Positions 9,022 to 18,253 of a DNA stretch of 34,864 nucleotides are shown piece after piece. Below the pieces are notes generated by a model. It did no database searches and was not told the origin of the DNA. It saw only the letters and a list, made by a program, of their open reading frames with translations. The stretch spans positions 1 to 34,864 of the forward strand of contig CAZMAM010000014.1 of the NCBI GenBank assembly GCA_964564305.1, read 5' to 3'. This stretch comes from RGIG1959 sp964564305. GTDB taxonomy: Bacteria > Bacillota > Clostridia > Oscillospirales > Acutalibacteraceae. Both the position numbers and the translations under genes were made by a program. Within the stretch, counting starts at the first letter, position 1; each line of letters opens with the position of its first letter.

Positions 9022-9429
9022 ATGGATATCTTATTGGAAATGGCCAAGGATCTCGGAGAGGCCATTCAGCAAGATGACCGCTTTTTTCGCCTGCAAATGG
9101 CTCAGGCGGCTGCGGATCAGGACGATGCGCTGCAAAACCTAATCGGTGAATTTAATCTCAAGCGCATTGCGCTTTCTAACGAAGAAAAGCGTGAAAACAA
9201 AGATCCCGAAAAAATCAAGCAGCTGGATACCGTGCTGCGAACCGTCTATGCTCAGGTTATGGCCAACGATAATATGGCGGCCTATACTCAGGCAAGATCC
9301 GATATGGATGCTCTGCTGTCCCGCATGAATCGTATTTTGCATCTTTCCGCCCAAGGAGAAGATCCGCACGCCATAGAAGACGCTCCCCGCTGCACTGGAG
9401 ATTGCGGTTCCTGCGGGGGATGCAGCTGA
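9022..9429 (+). CDS. ymcA: YlbF/YmcA-family protein with Cys-rich C-terminus
   Basis: This 135-residue, mostly alpha-helical protein belongs to the YlbF/YmcA family. In B. subtilis YlbF, YmcA and YaaT form the Y-complex, which carries [4Fe-4S] clusters and modulates RNase Y cleavage and developmental choices. Its place between miaB and mutS is that of ymcA in Bacillus, so I use that symbol, although paralogues are easily confused. The C-terminus holds four cysteines (C124, C128, C131, C134; CxxxCxxCxxC), which could bind an Fe-S cluster or a metal. ATG at 9022 is preferred over 9019 because GGAGG (9011-9015) is then 6 nt away instead of 3. The site overlaps the miaB stop codon, so translation may be coupled. 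Confidence 0.85.
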   Translation: MDILLEMAKDLGEAIQQDDRFFRLQMAQAAADQDDALQNLIGEFNLKRIALSNEEKRENKDPEKIKQLDTVLRTVYAQVMANDNMAAYTQARSDMDALLSRMNRILHLSAQGEDPHAIEDAPRCTGDCGSCGGCS

Positions 9430-9503
9430 GGCAATATCACATAACCGCTGCTCTGCAGGCGTGCAACAAAGACGTCAGTCACGCTTTTTCGGCATTGCCC
9501 TAG
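9429..9503. repeat. Possible short, diverged relative of the MITE-like repeat (copy C)
   Basis: The left end GAGGCAATATCACA and right end GGCATTGCCCTA resemble the terminal inverted repeats of the ~180-bp element, but the interior is only ~45 bp and does not align well. It begins at the last base of the ymcA stop codon, the same placement as copy B behind ymdB. It may be an internally deleted derivative or chance similarity. Confidence 0.4.
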
Positions 9504-9521
9504 TGAGGTGGTGAGGCAAAT

Positions 9522-12128
9522 ATGGCGGAAATCACACCGATGATGCGGCAATATCTGGATATCAAAAAACAAAATCCGGATTCTATCCTGTTTTTCCGGC
9601 TCGGCGATTTTTACGAAATGTTCTACGACGATGCCAAAACCGCATCCAGCGAATTGGAATTGGTATTGACCGGAAAAGACTGCGGCTTGCCGGAACGCGC
9701 TCCGATGTGCGGGGTCCCTTATCACAGCTGTGAAGCCTATATTGCCCGCTTAGTGGCCAAAGGGCACAAAGTGGCAATTTGTGAACAGACGGAAGATCCG
9801 GATACAGCCAAAGGCGTGGTAAAGCGGGAAGTCGTGCGCGTCATCACTCCGGGCACCGTTTTGGAAAGCAATATGCTGGATGAAAGCAAAAACAACTATC
9901 TGTGTGTGCTGTGTTCGGTAGATGCATCCATAGGATTGTGCTTTGCGGATTGTTCCACCGGAGAACTTTACGCGACGGAGCTCTCCGGCGAAGAATTGCT
10001 GACCCGCGCCGCCAATGAGCTTTCCCGCTTTTGCCCGTCGGAAATATTGCTGGATAATTCCTCTATGCACAACCGTACGCTGGTTTCGTTCATTACGGAG
10101 CGCCTGAACGTAACCCCTCAGGAAGCCGATTCTTTGTCGGAAGAAGCCGCACGGCAGGCAATATTCAATCAATTTCCGAATCAAACCCTCGCGCAACTTC
10201 AACTGAAAGATAAACATGCCGCCGTATCCGCTGCGGGAACGCTGCTTGCTTACTTGAAACGAACGCAGATGAGCGGCATAGAGCGGCTCAGCACAATGGA
10301 AGTCTATTCCGATGTGCAATATATGCAATTGGATCTCAGCTGCCGAAACAATCTGGAACTTCTGGAAAATGCCCGTACCGGAGAAAAAAAAGGCTCTCTG
10401 CTGGGCGTTTTGGATCGTACCAAAACCGCCATGGGCAAACGTTTAATCCGCACATGGATTGAGCGCCCGCTACTGAATCTCACCGCTATTACTCGGCGCC
10501 TGAACGCTGTCGGGGAATTGGTTTCGGATTCAGTCAAGCGGGCGGATCTGATTGAAATTCTCGGCCGAATACACGATATGGAGCGGATTATGACCAAAGT
10601 GGTCTACGGCAGCGCCAATGCCCGCGATTTATGTGCGCTTGCCCAAACATTTTCTGCTTTACCTGCCATAAAAGAAACCTTATCCGGCGTTTCTTCGGTT
10701 ATGCTCGGTGAAATTGCCAATACCGTTGATCCTATGGACGATGTGCGCCATCTGATCGATTCCGCCATTGCGGATGATCCGCCTCTATCGGTTCGGGAAG
10801 GCGGGCTGATTCGCCGGGGCTTTCATAAAGAAATCGATGAGCTGAATATTGATTTATCCGATGGGCGCGGAATTATTGCCAAGGTAGAGGCAGAGGAAAA
10901 ACAAAAAACCGGTATTAAGAATCTAAAGGTCGGATACAACCGCGTTTTCGGCTATTATATTGAGGTCAGCCGTTCTCAGACGGATCAGGTTCCGCCCCGG
11001 TATATTCGCAAACAGACTTTAGCCAACGCAGAAAGATATGTCACCGAAGAACTCAAAGCATTGGAAGCACGGGTTTTGGGAGCCAAAGAACGGGCTGCGG
11101 CACTGGAATATCAGGTGTTTCAGCAGGTGAGAGAAAAAGTGGCTTCTCAGCTGCGCCGGGTTCAGATGACTTCCTCTGCCGTCGCCAGACTGGATATTCT
11201 CTGCTCATTTGCCGAAGTCGCCGTTCACCGGCATTATGTCTGCCCGACAATGGATACTTCGGGAGAAATACACATCACCGCAGGACGTCATCCGGTAGTA
11301 GAAGCTTTACAGTCGTCTCCCTTTGTGCCGAACGATACCCATTTGGATCGGGAAAACCGGATTGCCGTCATCACCGGCCCCAATATGGCGGGAAAATCCA
11401 CGTTTATGCGGCAAACGGCGCTAATCGTTTTGATGGCTCAAATTGGCAGTTTTGTCCCTGCCGAAAAGGCAACGATCGGAATTGTGGACGGAATCTTTAC
11501 CCGGGTCGGTGCTGCGGATGATCTGGCTTCCGGTCAATCGACATTTATGTTGGAAATGTCCGAGGTAGCCGCTATTTTACAAAGTGCCACAAAAAACAGC
11601 CTGATCGTATTCGATGAAATCGGCAGAGGTACCTCCACCTTTGACGGAATGTCTATTGCCAGAGCGGTATTGGAATATGTCGCAGATCCCAAGCAAGTGG
11701 GGGCAAAAACGCTTTTTGCCACCCATTATCATGAACTCACCGTATTGGAACAGGAAATCCCCGGAGTGACAAATTACAATGTCGCCGTAAAAAAAAGAGG
11801 AGACGACATTACTTTTTTGCGCCGAATCGTCCCCGGCCCGGCAGACGACAGCTATGGAATTCAGGTCGCCAAACTCGCCGGTATCCCGACAAAAGTGATT
11901 GCTCGGGCAAAGGAAGTGCTGCTTTCGCTGGAACAGCCGGAAAACGGATGTGCTTTCCGGCAAAAATCAAATTCCCCATCGGAAGCGGAAGAAGACCAGC
12001 TGTCTTTGGTTCCTTTAGCGCAACACGACCTCATCACTAAACTGCAACAGTTGGATGCCAATACATTGACTCCGATTGAAGCATTGCAAACTCTTTCTCA
12101 TTTCATAGAAGAAGCGCGATCGCTCTGA
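9522..12128 (+). CDS. mutS: DNA mismatch repair protein MutS
   Basis: MutS recognises mismatches and small loops as a dimeric clamp and recruits MutL. The 868 residues are the usual length. The mismatch-reading wedge is seen as GDFYEMF (F30 and E32 are the stacking Phe and hydrogen-bonding Glu). The C-terminal ABC-type ATPase has Walker A GPNMAGKST (619-627), Walker B with DEIGRGTSTFDG (D698, E699) and the THYHEL switch. GTGAGG lies upstream of the ATG. mutL follows after 23 nt with its own AAGGAGG site, so the two are surely co-transcribed. Confidence 0.98.
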   Translation: MAEITPMMRQYLDIKKQNPDSILFFRLGDFYEMFYDDAKTASSELELVLTGKDCGLPERAPMCGVPYHSCEAYIARLVAKGHKVAICEQTEDPDTAKGVVKREVVRVITPGTVLESNMLDESKNNYLCVLCSVDASIGLCFADCSTGELYATELSGEELLTRAANELSRFCPSEILLDNSSMHNRTLVSFITERLNVTPQEADSLSEEAARQAIFNQFPNQTLAQLQLKDKHAAVSAAGTLLAYLKRTQMSGIERLSTMEVYSDVQYMQLDLSCRNNLELLENARTGEKKGSLLGVLDRTKTAMGKRLIRTWIERPLLNLTAITRRLNAVGELVSDSVKRADLIEILGRIHDMERIMTKVVYGSANARDLCALAQTFSALPAIKETLSGVSSVMLGEIANTVDPMDDVRHLIDSAIADDPPLSVREGGLIRRGFHKEIDELNIDLSDGRGIIAKVEAEEKQKTGIKNLKVGYNRVFGYYIEVSRSQTDQVPPRYIRKQTLANAERYVTEELKALEARVLGAKERAAALEYQVFQQVREKVASQLRRVQMTSSAVARLDILCSFAEVAVHRHYVCPTMDTSGEIHITAGRHPVVEALQSSPFVPNDTHLDRENRIAVITGPNMAGKSTFMRQTALIVLMAQIGSFVPAEKATIGIVDGIFTRVGAADDLASGQSTFMLEMSEVAAILQSATKNSLIVFDEIGRGTSTFDGMSIARAVLEYVADPKQVGAKTLFATHYHELTVLEQEIPGVTNYNVAVKKRGDDITFLRRIVPGPADDSYGIQVAKLAGIPTKVIARAKEVLLSLEQPENGCAFRQKSNSPSEAEEDQLSLVPLAQHDLITKLQQLDANTLTPIEALQTLSHFIEEARSL

Positions 12129-12151
12129 ATCCGACGCAAAGGAGGAATCCG

Positions 12152-13954
12152 ATGTCCAAAATTCAGGTCTTGGATCGTCAAACGGCGGAACTTATTGCTG
12201 CAGGCGAAGTGGTAGAGCGTCCGTCTTCGGTTATGAAAGAATTAATGGAAAACAGCATGGACGCAAAAGCTTCCTCGATTTGGGCGGAAATCACAGACGG
12301 CGGAATCACCTCTATGACGGTGCGCGACAACGGAGAGGGGATGACAAGAGAAGACCTTCCCGTCGCCTTTCTTCGGCACGCCACCAGCAAAGTACACAGC
12401 GCTGCCGACTTGGAAGCCATCGGCACATTGGGATTCCGCGGAGAAGCGCTTGCCTCCATCGCAGCGGTTTCCAAAGTGGAGACGGTCACCCGCCGCAGGG
12501 AAGATCTTGCCGGTACGCGGTATACCGTGACGGGCGGGCAGCCGGGAGTATTGGAAGATTGCGGCTGCCCTGTCGGCACACAAATAACGGTGCGCGAGCT
12601 TTTTTACAATGTTCCCGCACGAATGAAATTTTTGAAAAAGAATGTTACCGAAGGAAACGCCATCAAAGCGGTAACGGAAAAGCTGGCTTTATCCGCTCCG
12701 AATATCTCGTTTCATTTTATCCGGGACGGTCGGGAGGAACTGGTTACCGCAGGAGACGGAAATCTGCTCGGATGTATTCATGCTGTTTTGGGCCGTGATT
12801 TTGCCAAATCGCTTTTGCCTGTTGAATATACCGTAGATGAAATAACCGTGCGGGGGTATATTTCTTCGCCTAATGCTCCCCGCGCCAACCGCGCGATGCA
12901 ACATGTATTTGTGAACGGGCGCACCGTTAAATCCCGCACCGTCACTACGGCATTGGAGCAGGCATACAAGGGCAGAATAATGGTCGGCAGATTCCCCGCA
13001 TGCGTGCTGTTTTTGGAAATGCCGTTTCAAACCGTGGACGCCAATGTTCACCCCGCTAAAGTGGAAATCCGCTTCACGGACGAACGGCCGGTTTTTTCGG
13101 CGGTATTCCACGCGGTCGGAACCGCTCTGGAACAGCCGGCAGCGCCCAAGGCCGTTATAATACCCAAACCGGATGTAAAGCCGCAATTTACCATGGATTG
13201 GCAGCCTGCGGAAAATACAGACATTATTCATATCCGATCACGAAACGGGATGATATATTCCGATGAGGCGGATCGCGGAGAACCGCTTTCCGTACACGAT
13301 ATTGCCGAACAATGGGGAAATCTGCAAAAGCCCTCCGAACCGCCGGGTCAACCGAAACCGCCAATCAATATTACGGCAGAACCGCAAAAACCCGTTACCT
13401 ATATCGGTGAATTGTTTTCTGTTTACCTTCTGGCTGAAATGAACGGCGTTTTTTATATCATCGATAAACACGCAGCACATGAAAGATTGCTGTATAACCA
13501 ATTAATCAGCAAAGCCCGGGCAGACAGCCAGCAATTGATTGACCCCGTTTCCGTTTCATTGAGTGCGGAGGAATACGCCGCACTGGCAGAAAATTTGGAA
13601 ACGGTGCGCAAGGCCGGTTTTGAGATAGAGGAATTCGGCGGACGGGAAATGCTGGTACGCGCAGTGCCGATGATGCTCACGGGATGCGATATTCCCGCTG
13701 CTATCCAAGAATTGGCGGGCGGATTACTGAGCGGTAACCGCCAGCCTCAACTTTCCAAATTGGAATGGATTTACCGCTCCGTAGCCTGCCGCGCCGCCAT
13801 AAAATCGGGAGACGAAAACAGCCCCGAAGAATTATCCGCCTTTGCGCAAAAAGTATTGCACGATGCCGACTTACAATCCTGCCCGCACGGAAGACCGGTG
13901 TATGTCACATTAACCAAAAAGGAAATCGAAAAGCAATTCGGCAGATTGGGATAG
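12152..13954 (+). CDS. mutL: DNA mismatch repair protein MutL, endonuclease type
   Basis: MutL couples MutS to strand incision. The GHKL ATPase is clear in the 600 residues: MKELMENSMDA (E30 general base, N34 for Mg), DNGEGM (59-64) and GFRGEAL (94-100). A Pro-rich linker (~330-410) leads to the C-terminal dimerisation and endonuclease domain. The active-site motif reads D438-KHAAHE444-RLLY-N449. In the consensus DQHAxxExxxxE the last position is Glu, so one conserved acid appears to be Asn here. The other metal-site elements, ACRAAIKSGD and C577-PHGRP, are intact. I therefore expect a nicking MutL, as is normal in bacteria lacking MutH, with activity of this variant uncertain. Confidence 0.97.
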   Translation: MSKIQVLDRQTAELIAAGEVVERPSSVMKELMENSMDAKASSIWAEITDGGITSMTVRDNGEGMTREDLPVAFLRHATSKVHSAADLEAIGTLGFRGEALASIAAVSKVETVTRRREDLAGTRYTVTGGQPGVLEDCGCPVGTQITVRELFYNVPARMKFLKKNVTEGNAIKAVTEKLALSAPNISFHFIRDGREELVTAGDGNLLGCIHAVLGRDFAKSLLPVEYTVDEITVRGYISSPNAPRANRAMQHVFVNGRTVKSRTVTTALEQAYKGRIMVGRFPACVLFLEMPFQTVDANVHPAKVEIRFTDERPVFSAVFHAVGTALEQPAAPKAVIIPKPDVKPQFTMDWQPAENTDIIHIRSRNGMIYSDEADRGEPLSVHDIAEQWGNLQKPSEPPGQPKPPINITAEPQKPVTYIGELFSVYLLAEMNGVFYIIDKHAAHERLLYNQLISKARADSQQLIDPVSVSLSAEEYAALAENLETVRKAGFEIEEFGGREMLVRAVPMMLTGCDIPAAIQELAGGLLSGNRQPQLSKLEWIYRSVACRAAIKSGDENSPEELSAFAQKVLHDADLQSCPHGRPVYVTLTKKEIEKQFGRLG

Positions 13955-13967
13955 GAGGAAAACATAT

Positions 13968-14921
13968 ATGGCGGGTATTCCGCTGATGGTCATCGCGGGC
14001 CCCACCGCTTGCGGAAAATCCGCTCTGGCCGTTTCGGTTGCCCAAAAAATCGGCGCAGAAATCGTTTCCGCCGATTCCATGCAAATTTATGATGCGCTTG
14101 CTGTTTCCACCGCAAGACCCACACCGGAAGAAATGAAAAATATCCCGCACTACCTCTTGGGGCATGTACCTTACGGCCAAGAATACAGTGTTGCCCGCTA
14201 TGCTGAAGAAGCACGGCAGTGCATTCAACATATCGTATCCCGCGGAAAACCGGCCATCTTATGCGGCGGAACCGGTCTGTATATTGCCGCCGTCACCGAA
14301 AATGTGCAATATTTGCCGCAGGAAAGCGCCAAAGCGGAAGCCATTCGGAAAAAATGGGACGAGGAACGAAAGAAAAACGGAAACAACGCGCTGTGGCTTC
14401 GCTTAAATACCATCGATCCCGAACTTGCCGCATCTGTCCATCCGCATAACGTCAAACGTGTGATGAGAGCGCTGGAAGTTTGGGAATTAACGGGAATTCC
14501 GTTGAGCCGACTTCAAAAAATACAAAAACAGCAGTCCTCCCCCTTTGATGTCATTTTTTTAATTTTGGAATACCGCAATCGGCAAAAACTGTATGACCGA
14601 ATCAACGCAAGAGCAGATCGAATGCTTTTGAACGGTTTGCTTGAAGAATTGGCGGCCGTCATTCGTATTCCCGCAAGAACCGCGAATCAGGCCATCGGAT
14701 GTAAAGAATTTTTGCCGTATTTCAACGGCGAATGCACTTTGACCCAGGCTTTGGATCAAATGAAATTACGAACCAGACAATATGCCAAGCGACAACTGAC
14801 TTGGTTTCACCGCATACCCTTTACGCATACGATTTACGCAGACGATTATACCAATCTGTCATCTCTGACCGATGCGGCTTTAAAAGTTTTTTTCGGAGGT
14901 GGATATGGAAGTATTCGCTAA
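13968..14921 (+). CDS. miaA: tRNA dimethylallyltransferase MiaA
   Basis: MiaA transfers dimethylallyl from DMAPP to N6 of A37, the step before MiaB. The 317-residue protein has the P-loop GPTACGKS (11-18), SADSMQIY (34-41) with the catalytic Asp36, the STARPT/IPHYLL substrate region (~48-63) and GGTGLYI (100-106). A strong AGGAGG precedes the ATG. It starts 13 nt after mutL. Its last 17 nt overlap the next gene's start, so it sits inside a long operon running from mutS towards yggS. Confidence 0.97.
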   Translation: MAGIPLMVIAGPTACGKSALAVSVAQKIGAEIVSADSMQIYDALAVSTARPTPEEMKNIPHYLLGHVPYGQEYSVARYAEEARQCIQHIVSRGKPAILCGGTGLYIAAVTENVQYLPQESAKAEAIRKKWDEERKKNGNNALWLRLNTIDPELAASVHPHNVKRVMRALEVWELTGIPLSRLQKIQKQQSSPFDVIFLILEYRNRQKLYDRINARADRMLLNGLLEELAAVIRIPARTANQAIGCKEFLPYFNGECTLTQALDQMKLRTRQYAKRQLTWFHRIPFTHTIYADDYTNLSSLTDAALKVFFGGGYGSIR

Positions 14922-16131
14922 ACGCCTGATGGCGGTATTGGCCGCTTTGCTTATTTTTCTCTATGTAGGATATCAAATTGTTTTGGTAGCCTTTTCCCCG
15001 GTCTCTCTTCTTTCCGCGGAATCCGTTTCCGAATACGAATTCATCACTGCCGACGCGCTGATTTTCCGCAACGAATCGCTCATTCCTGCTCCGTCCGACG
15101 GATTTGTTTATTACCGTTCCGAAAACGGATCCCGTGTGGCAAAAAATCAAGTCGTCGCCGATGTTTATCCTTCTGAAGATTTGGCCGAATCCCGTTCTCA
15201 GTTGATTCAGGTGGAATCTCTTATCTCTGATTTGCAGGCCATTCAAAATCAGCGGAAAAGCGGACGGGTCAGTCTGTCCATGCTCAATACACAGCTTCGG
15301 GAACAACAATCTGAAATCATTTCTCTGTTTTCTGCCCCGAATCTTTACGGTTTGGAAACTTCTTGCGAAGCATTGCTTTCGACCTTCAACAAACAGCTGA
15401 TTACCGTAGGAAAAGTCACTGATTTTTCCGAAAGACTCGCAGAATTGGAATCTCGACGTGCTTCTCTCGCTCAGTCGGCAAACAGCAACGCGGTTTCATC
15501 GGTTTCTTCACCGGTAGCGGGATATTTTGTCAATCGGACAGACGGCTTTGAGCAATCGCTCACAACCGAAATTGCCTCTTCCCTTTCCCCCAAGGAAATC
15601 GAAGATCTTCTGCAACAGGAAGCTTCGCCGAATCCCGGATCAATCGGCAAGGTAGCCGGCGGCTTTGACTGGGTATTCGTCTGCGTGGTGCCTGCTCAAA
15701 AAATGACACAAATGAGCATCGGGAGTGACGTAACCGTGCGATTTCCGTTTGTCTCCCCTGATACGATACCGGCAACCATTGTCGCCGAAAACAGAGACGA
15801 ATCCGGAAATCTGTCCGTTGTGTTCCGCTGTACCGCCATGTCTGCGGAATTGTCGACGATTCGAAAAGAAAAAGTCCAAATCCTGATGACGGAACACACC
15901 GGTCTGAAAGTTCCGGATGAAGCGGTGCACTTTAATGACGAAGGGGAAGCGGGCGTATATGTAAAGACGGGGGATATACTCCTGTTTAAGCGAATCTCGG
16001 TTATTTATCACAGCGAAACAGAAGATTATTCCTTATGCGCACCGACGGATGATCGAGCGTTTTTGCAATTGTACGACGATATGGTGACAGAAGGGAAAAA
16101 TTTATATGACGGAAAAATCGTACACGGCTGA
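14905..16131 (+). CDS. HlyD-like membrane-anchored adaptor protein
   Basis: I place the start at ATG 14905, 5 nt after a perfect GGAGG (14895-14899), rather than at GTG 14899 inside that site. The 408-residue product has one N-terminal transmembrane anchor (~8-31). A lipoyl/barrel-sandwich half-motif follows (around LIPAPSDGFVYYR, with GSRVAKNQVVADVYPSED), then a helical hairpin (~90-200), the returning half near SSPVAGYF, and a beta-barrel with a VVPAQKM...GSDVTVRFPF stretch. That is the layout of HlyD/membrane-fusion adaptors. No transporter gene is adjacent, so the partner is unknown. Its position between miaA and yggS-sepF suggests a housekeeping envelope role; that is inference. It overlaps miaA by 17 nt and yggS by 26 nt. 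Confidence 0.8.
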   Translation: MEVFAKRLMAVLAALLIFLYVGYQIVLVAFSPVSLLSAESVSEYEFITADALIFRNESLIPAPSDGFVYYRSENGSRVAKNQVVADVYPSEDLAESRSQLIQVESLISDLQAIQNQRKSGRVSLSMLNTQLREQQSEIISLFSAPNLYGLETSCEALLSTFNKQLITVGKVTDFSERLAELESRRASLAQSANSNAVSSVSSPVAGYFVNRTDGFEQSLTTEIASSLSPKEIEDLLQQEASPNPGSIGKVAGGFDWVFVCVVPAQKMTQMSIGSDVTVRFPFVSPDTIPATIVAENRDESGNLSVVFRCTAMSAELSTIRKEKVQILMTEHTGLKVPDEAVHFNDEGEAGVYVKTGDILLFKRISVIYHSETEDYSLCAPTDDRAFLQLYDDMVTEGKNLYDGKIVHG

Positions 16132-16852
16132 ACAAAAAGCCGTAGCGGAGCGCTTTCGGCATGTTCGGGATCGCTTGACGGAAGCCTGTGTCAAAGTCGG
16201 TCGGGATCCTGCGGAAGTAACTTTGATGGGCGTGACCAAAATGGTACCCCCCGAACGGATTGCCGCTGCCGTCAACGAGGGACTTTCGTGCATCGGAGAA
16301 AATTATGTGCAAGAATATCTGAGCAAAGCGAACGCAATACCCAAACAGACGGAATGCCACTTTATCGGGCATTTACAGACCAACAAAGCCAAGCAAATCG
16401 TGGGCAAAGTCCATATGATTCAATCGGTCGACAGCATTCGACTTGCCGAAATTATCGATAGGCTTTCCGAGGAAAAGGGAATTCAAACCCCGGTTCTGGT
16501 GGAAATAAACATCGGAAACGAAGAAAGCAAATCCGGTGTTTCCGAAAATAATCTCATGCCCCTTTTGGAAGAAATATCAAAATTATCGCACATTTCTGTG
16601 AGAGGTTTAATGATTATTCCACCTGTAACGGATTCGGAAGTAAAAAAAAGACAGGTTTTTTCCAAAACACATCAACTCTTTATTGACATTCGGGACAAAA
16701 AAATACATAATATAACTATGCAAGTGTTATCGATGGGGATGTCTGCGGATTATGAACTCGCCGTTGCTCACGGTTCTACCATGGTTCGTGTGGGAACAGC
16801 AATTTTCGGCGACCGGAAATATCCCACAAAGGTGCAAAGCGATAAAGTGTAA
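16106..16852 (+). CDS. yggS: YggS/PLPBP-family pyridoxal-phosphate homeostasis protein
   Basis: This family has an alanine-racemase-like single-domain TIM barrel that binds PLP but has no clear enzyme activity; it maintains B6 and amino-acid balance. The 248-residue protein shows the PLP lysine K45 in GVTKMVPPE, then IGENYVQEY, HFIGHLQTNK, and the phosphate-binding SMGMSADYELAVAHGSTMVRVGTAIFG. Most relatives have VSK where this one has VTK. It overlaps the HlyD-like gene by 26 nt and is followed by sepF 35 nt later. Bacillus keeps the same pairing (ylmE-ylmF). Confidence 0.95.
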   Translation: MTEKSYTAEQKAVAERFRHVRDRLTEACVKVGRDPAEVTLMGVTKMVPPERIAAAVNEGLSCIGENYVQEYLSKANAIPKQTECHFIGHLQTNKAKQIVGKVHMIQSVDSIRLAEIIDRLSEEKGIQTPVLVEINIGNEESKSGVSENNLMPLLEEISKLSHISVRGLMIIPPVTDSEVKKRQVFSKTHQLFIDIRDKKIHNITMQVLSMGMSADYELAVAHGSTMVRVGTAIFGDRKYPTKVQSDKV

Positions 16853-16887
16853 AGAGGAAAAAGCGTATTTTTAAGGAGGTTATCGGT

Positions 16888-17319
16888 ATGGGATTTTTGG
16901 ATAAACTCAAAGACATGATGGGTTCCGACGACGATGATTACGAGGATTATGAAGAAGAAGTGGTTTCGCGCCCGGAAGAAAAGCGCGATACTCCCTCCAC
17001 AGAAACAAAGCGCAACAATAAAGTGGTAAACATCCATGCCACGGCGCAGTTGCAGGTGGTATTGGTCAAGCCGGAACGGTTTGACGACACCAGTTCCATC
17101 GCCGATCATCTCAATGCCAAAAGGACTGTGGTTCTGAATCTGGAATCCGCCACCAAAGAGGTTTCCCGGCGCATTCTTGATTTTTTAAGCGGTGTGGCCT
17201 ATGCCAACGACGGTCAGATCAAAAAAGTAGCCAATGCGACATTTATCATTACACCGTATAATGTTGGCATAATGGGCGATTTGCTGGACGAACTGGAAAA
17301 TAACGGCTTGTATTTCTAA
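16888..17319 (+). CDS. sepF: Cell division protein SepF
   Basis: SepF polymerises into rings that tether FtsZ to the membrane and shape the septum. The 143 residues have the three expected parts: an N-terminal amphipathic membrane helix (GFLDKLKDMMG), an acidic, disordered linker (~13-44), and the alpha/beta SepF domain (~45-135; LVKPERFDD, RTVVLNLE, RRILDFLSGVAYA, FIITPYNV). AAGGAGG lies 9 nt before the ATG. The normal downstream neighbours ylmG (yggT) and ylmH are not found before divIVA. Confidence 0.96.
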   Translation: MGFLDKLKDMMGSDDDDYEDYEEEVVSRPEEKRDTPSTETKRNNKVVNIHATAQLQVVLVKPERFDDTSSIADHLNAKRTVVLNLESATKEVSRRILDFLSGVAYANDGQIKKVANATFIITPYNVGIMGDLLDELENNGLYF

Positions 17320-17635
17320 GTTGGCTGCATCGGTCGCATAAAGGAAAACCGGCACATATGCCTTTGCTGTCTGAAGCAATTTTTGTATGAAAGTTTCGAA
17401 ATCATTACCAAGCACAAAGCTGTAAATGATTTCGGCGGTTTGTTCGGGGAGACGTCTTTTTATTGCTCTATATACGGCAATCCTTGTGCGATACGGCATC
17501 GAAAATGTTACTGAAAATAAAAGAAGAGCGCGGGTATCCGGTGGTGATTTCCGGCTCGCAAAAGAAGCGATCTACAGAGGGTCTCATGATGTTCTGTGCG
17601 CTTAAATACGGATAATCAAATAGGAGGTTGAGCTG
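17320..17635. other. 316-bp gap between sepF and divIVA; no convincing gene
   Basis: In many Firmicutes ylmG and ylmH occupy this place. Here I see no membrane protein or S4 domain in any frame. One small + strand frame (17505-17615, 36 codons, starting MLLKIKEERG) and an antisense frame starting at 17499 exist, but neither has a good ribosome site. No promoter, terminator or known RNA motif was recognised. It may be the eroded remains of a lost gene. Confidence 0.5.
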
Positions 17636-18247
17636 ATGTATACAGCATCGGATATCCGCAGTGTGGAATTTACCAAGAATATGGGCGGATTCAAGATTGC
17701 GGAGGTTGAGGTCTTTGTCGACCGCTGTGCGGAAACGGTGGAATCCCTGACTCAGGAAAAAGAAGAACTAAGCAAAAAGCTTTCTATTTTGGCCGATAAA
17801 CTTCAGGAATATCGCCGAGACGAGGACAGCATTCGATCCGCTTTGGTCAGTGCTCAGCGACTGGGCGATTCAATTGTACGGGACGCCCATACCAAGGCAG
17901 ATGAAATTTTGGCAAAAGCGCATGAAGAAGCGGATTCTATTGTGGGCGAAGCCAAAAATTCCATCGGCATGTATGAGAGCGAGCTGGAACGATTAAAAAA
18001 GGAAATCGCCGATTTTCGTGCTCGCGTACTCACGCTGTACAAAGATCATCTTGCCATTATCAAGAGCATTCCGGATTTGTCGGCATATACCGCTCCCCCA
18101 AAGCCTTCTGCTGAACCGGTTCCCGAAGAAAAAGCAAAAGAACCGGAAAAACCTCCCGTCACTGCAAGTACTCAGCCTGCCCCATCGACAAAATATGCTA
18201 ATTTGAAATTCGGTGACGATTACGATATCGAATCGGATAACGATTAA
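17636..18247 (+). CDS. divIVA: DivIVA-domain septum/polar-site protein
   Basis: DivIVA proteins bind negatively curved membrane at the septum and poles and recruit division or wall-synthesis factors. The 203-residue protein opens with the lipid-binding domain (ASDIRSVEFTKNMGGFKIAEVEVFVDRC), somewhat diverged from the classical FxxxxRGYxxxEVDxFL pattern. A long coiled coil (~33-140) with an Ala/Glu-rich DEILAKAHEEADSIV stretch follows, then a Pro-rich linker and an acidic end (KFGDDYDIESDND). A strong AGGAGG lies 8 nt before the ATG. Nearness to sepF supports a division role. Confidence 0.92.
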   Translation: MYTASDIRSVEFTKNMGGFKIAEVEVFVDRCAETVESLTQEKEELSKKLSILADKLQEYRRDEDSIRSALVSAQRLGDSIVRDAHTKADEILAKAHEEADSIVGEAKNSIGMYESELERLKKEIADFRARVLTLYKDHLAIIKSIPDLSAYTAPPKPSAEPVPEEKAKEPEKPPVTASTQPAPSTKYANLKFGDDYDIESDND

Positions 18248-18253
18248 AAGGAC

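Noticed and set aside
17185..17499. Antisense frame across the sepF end and downstream gap
   Set aside because: Most of it is the complement of sepF, and no family is recognisable in the remainder.
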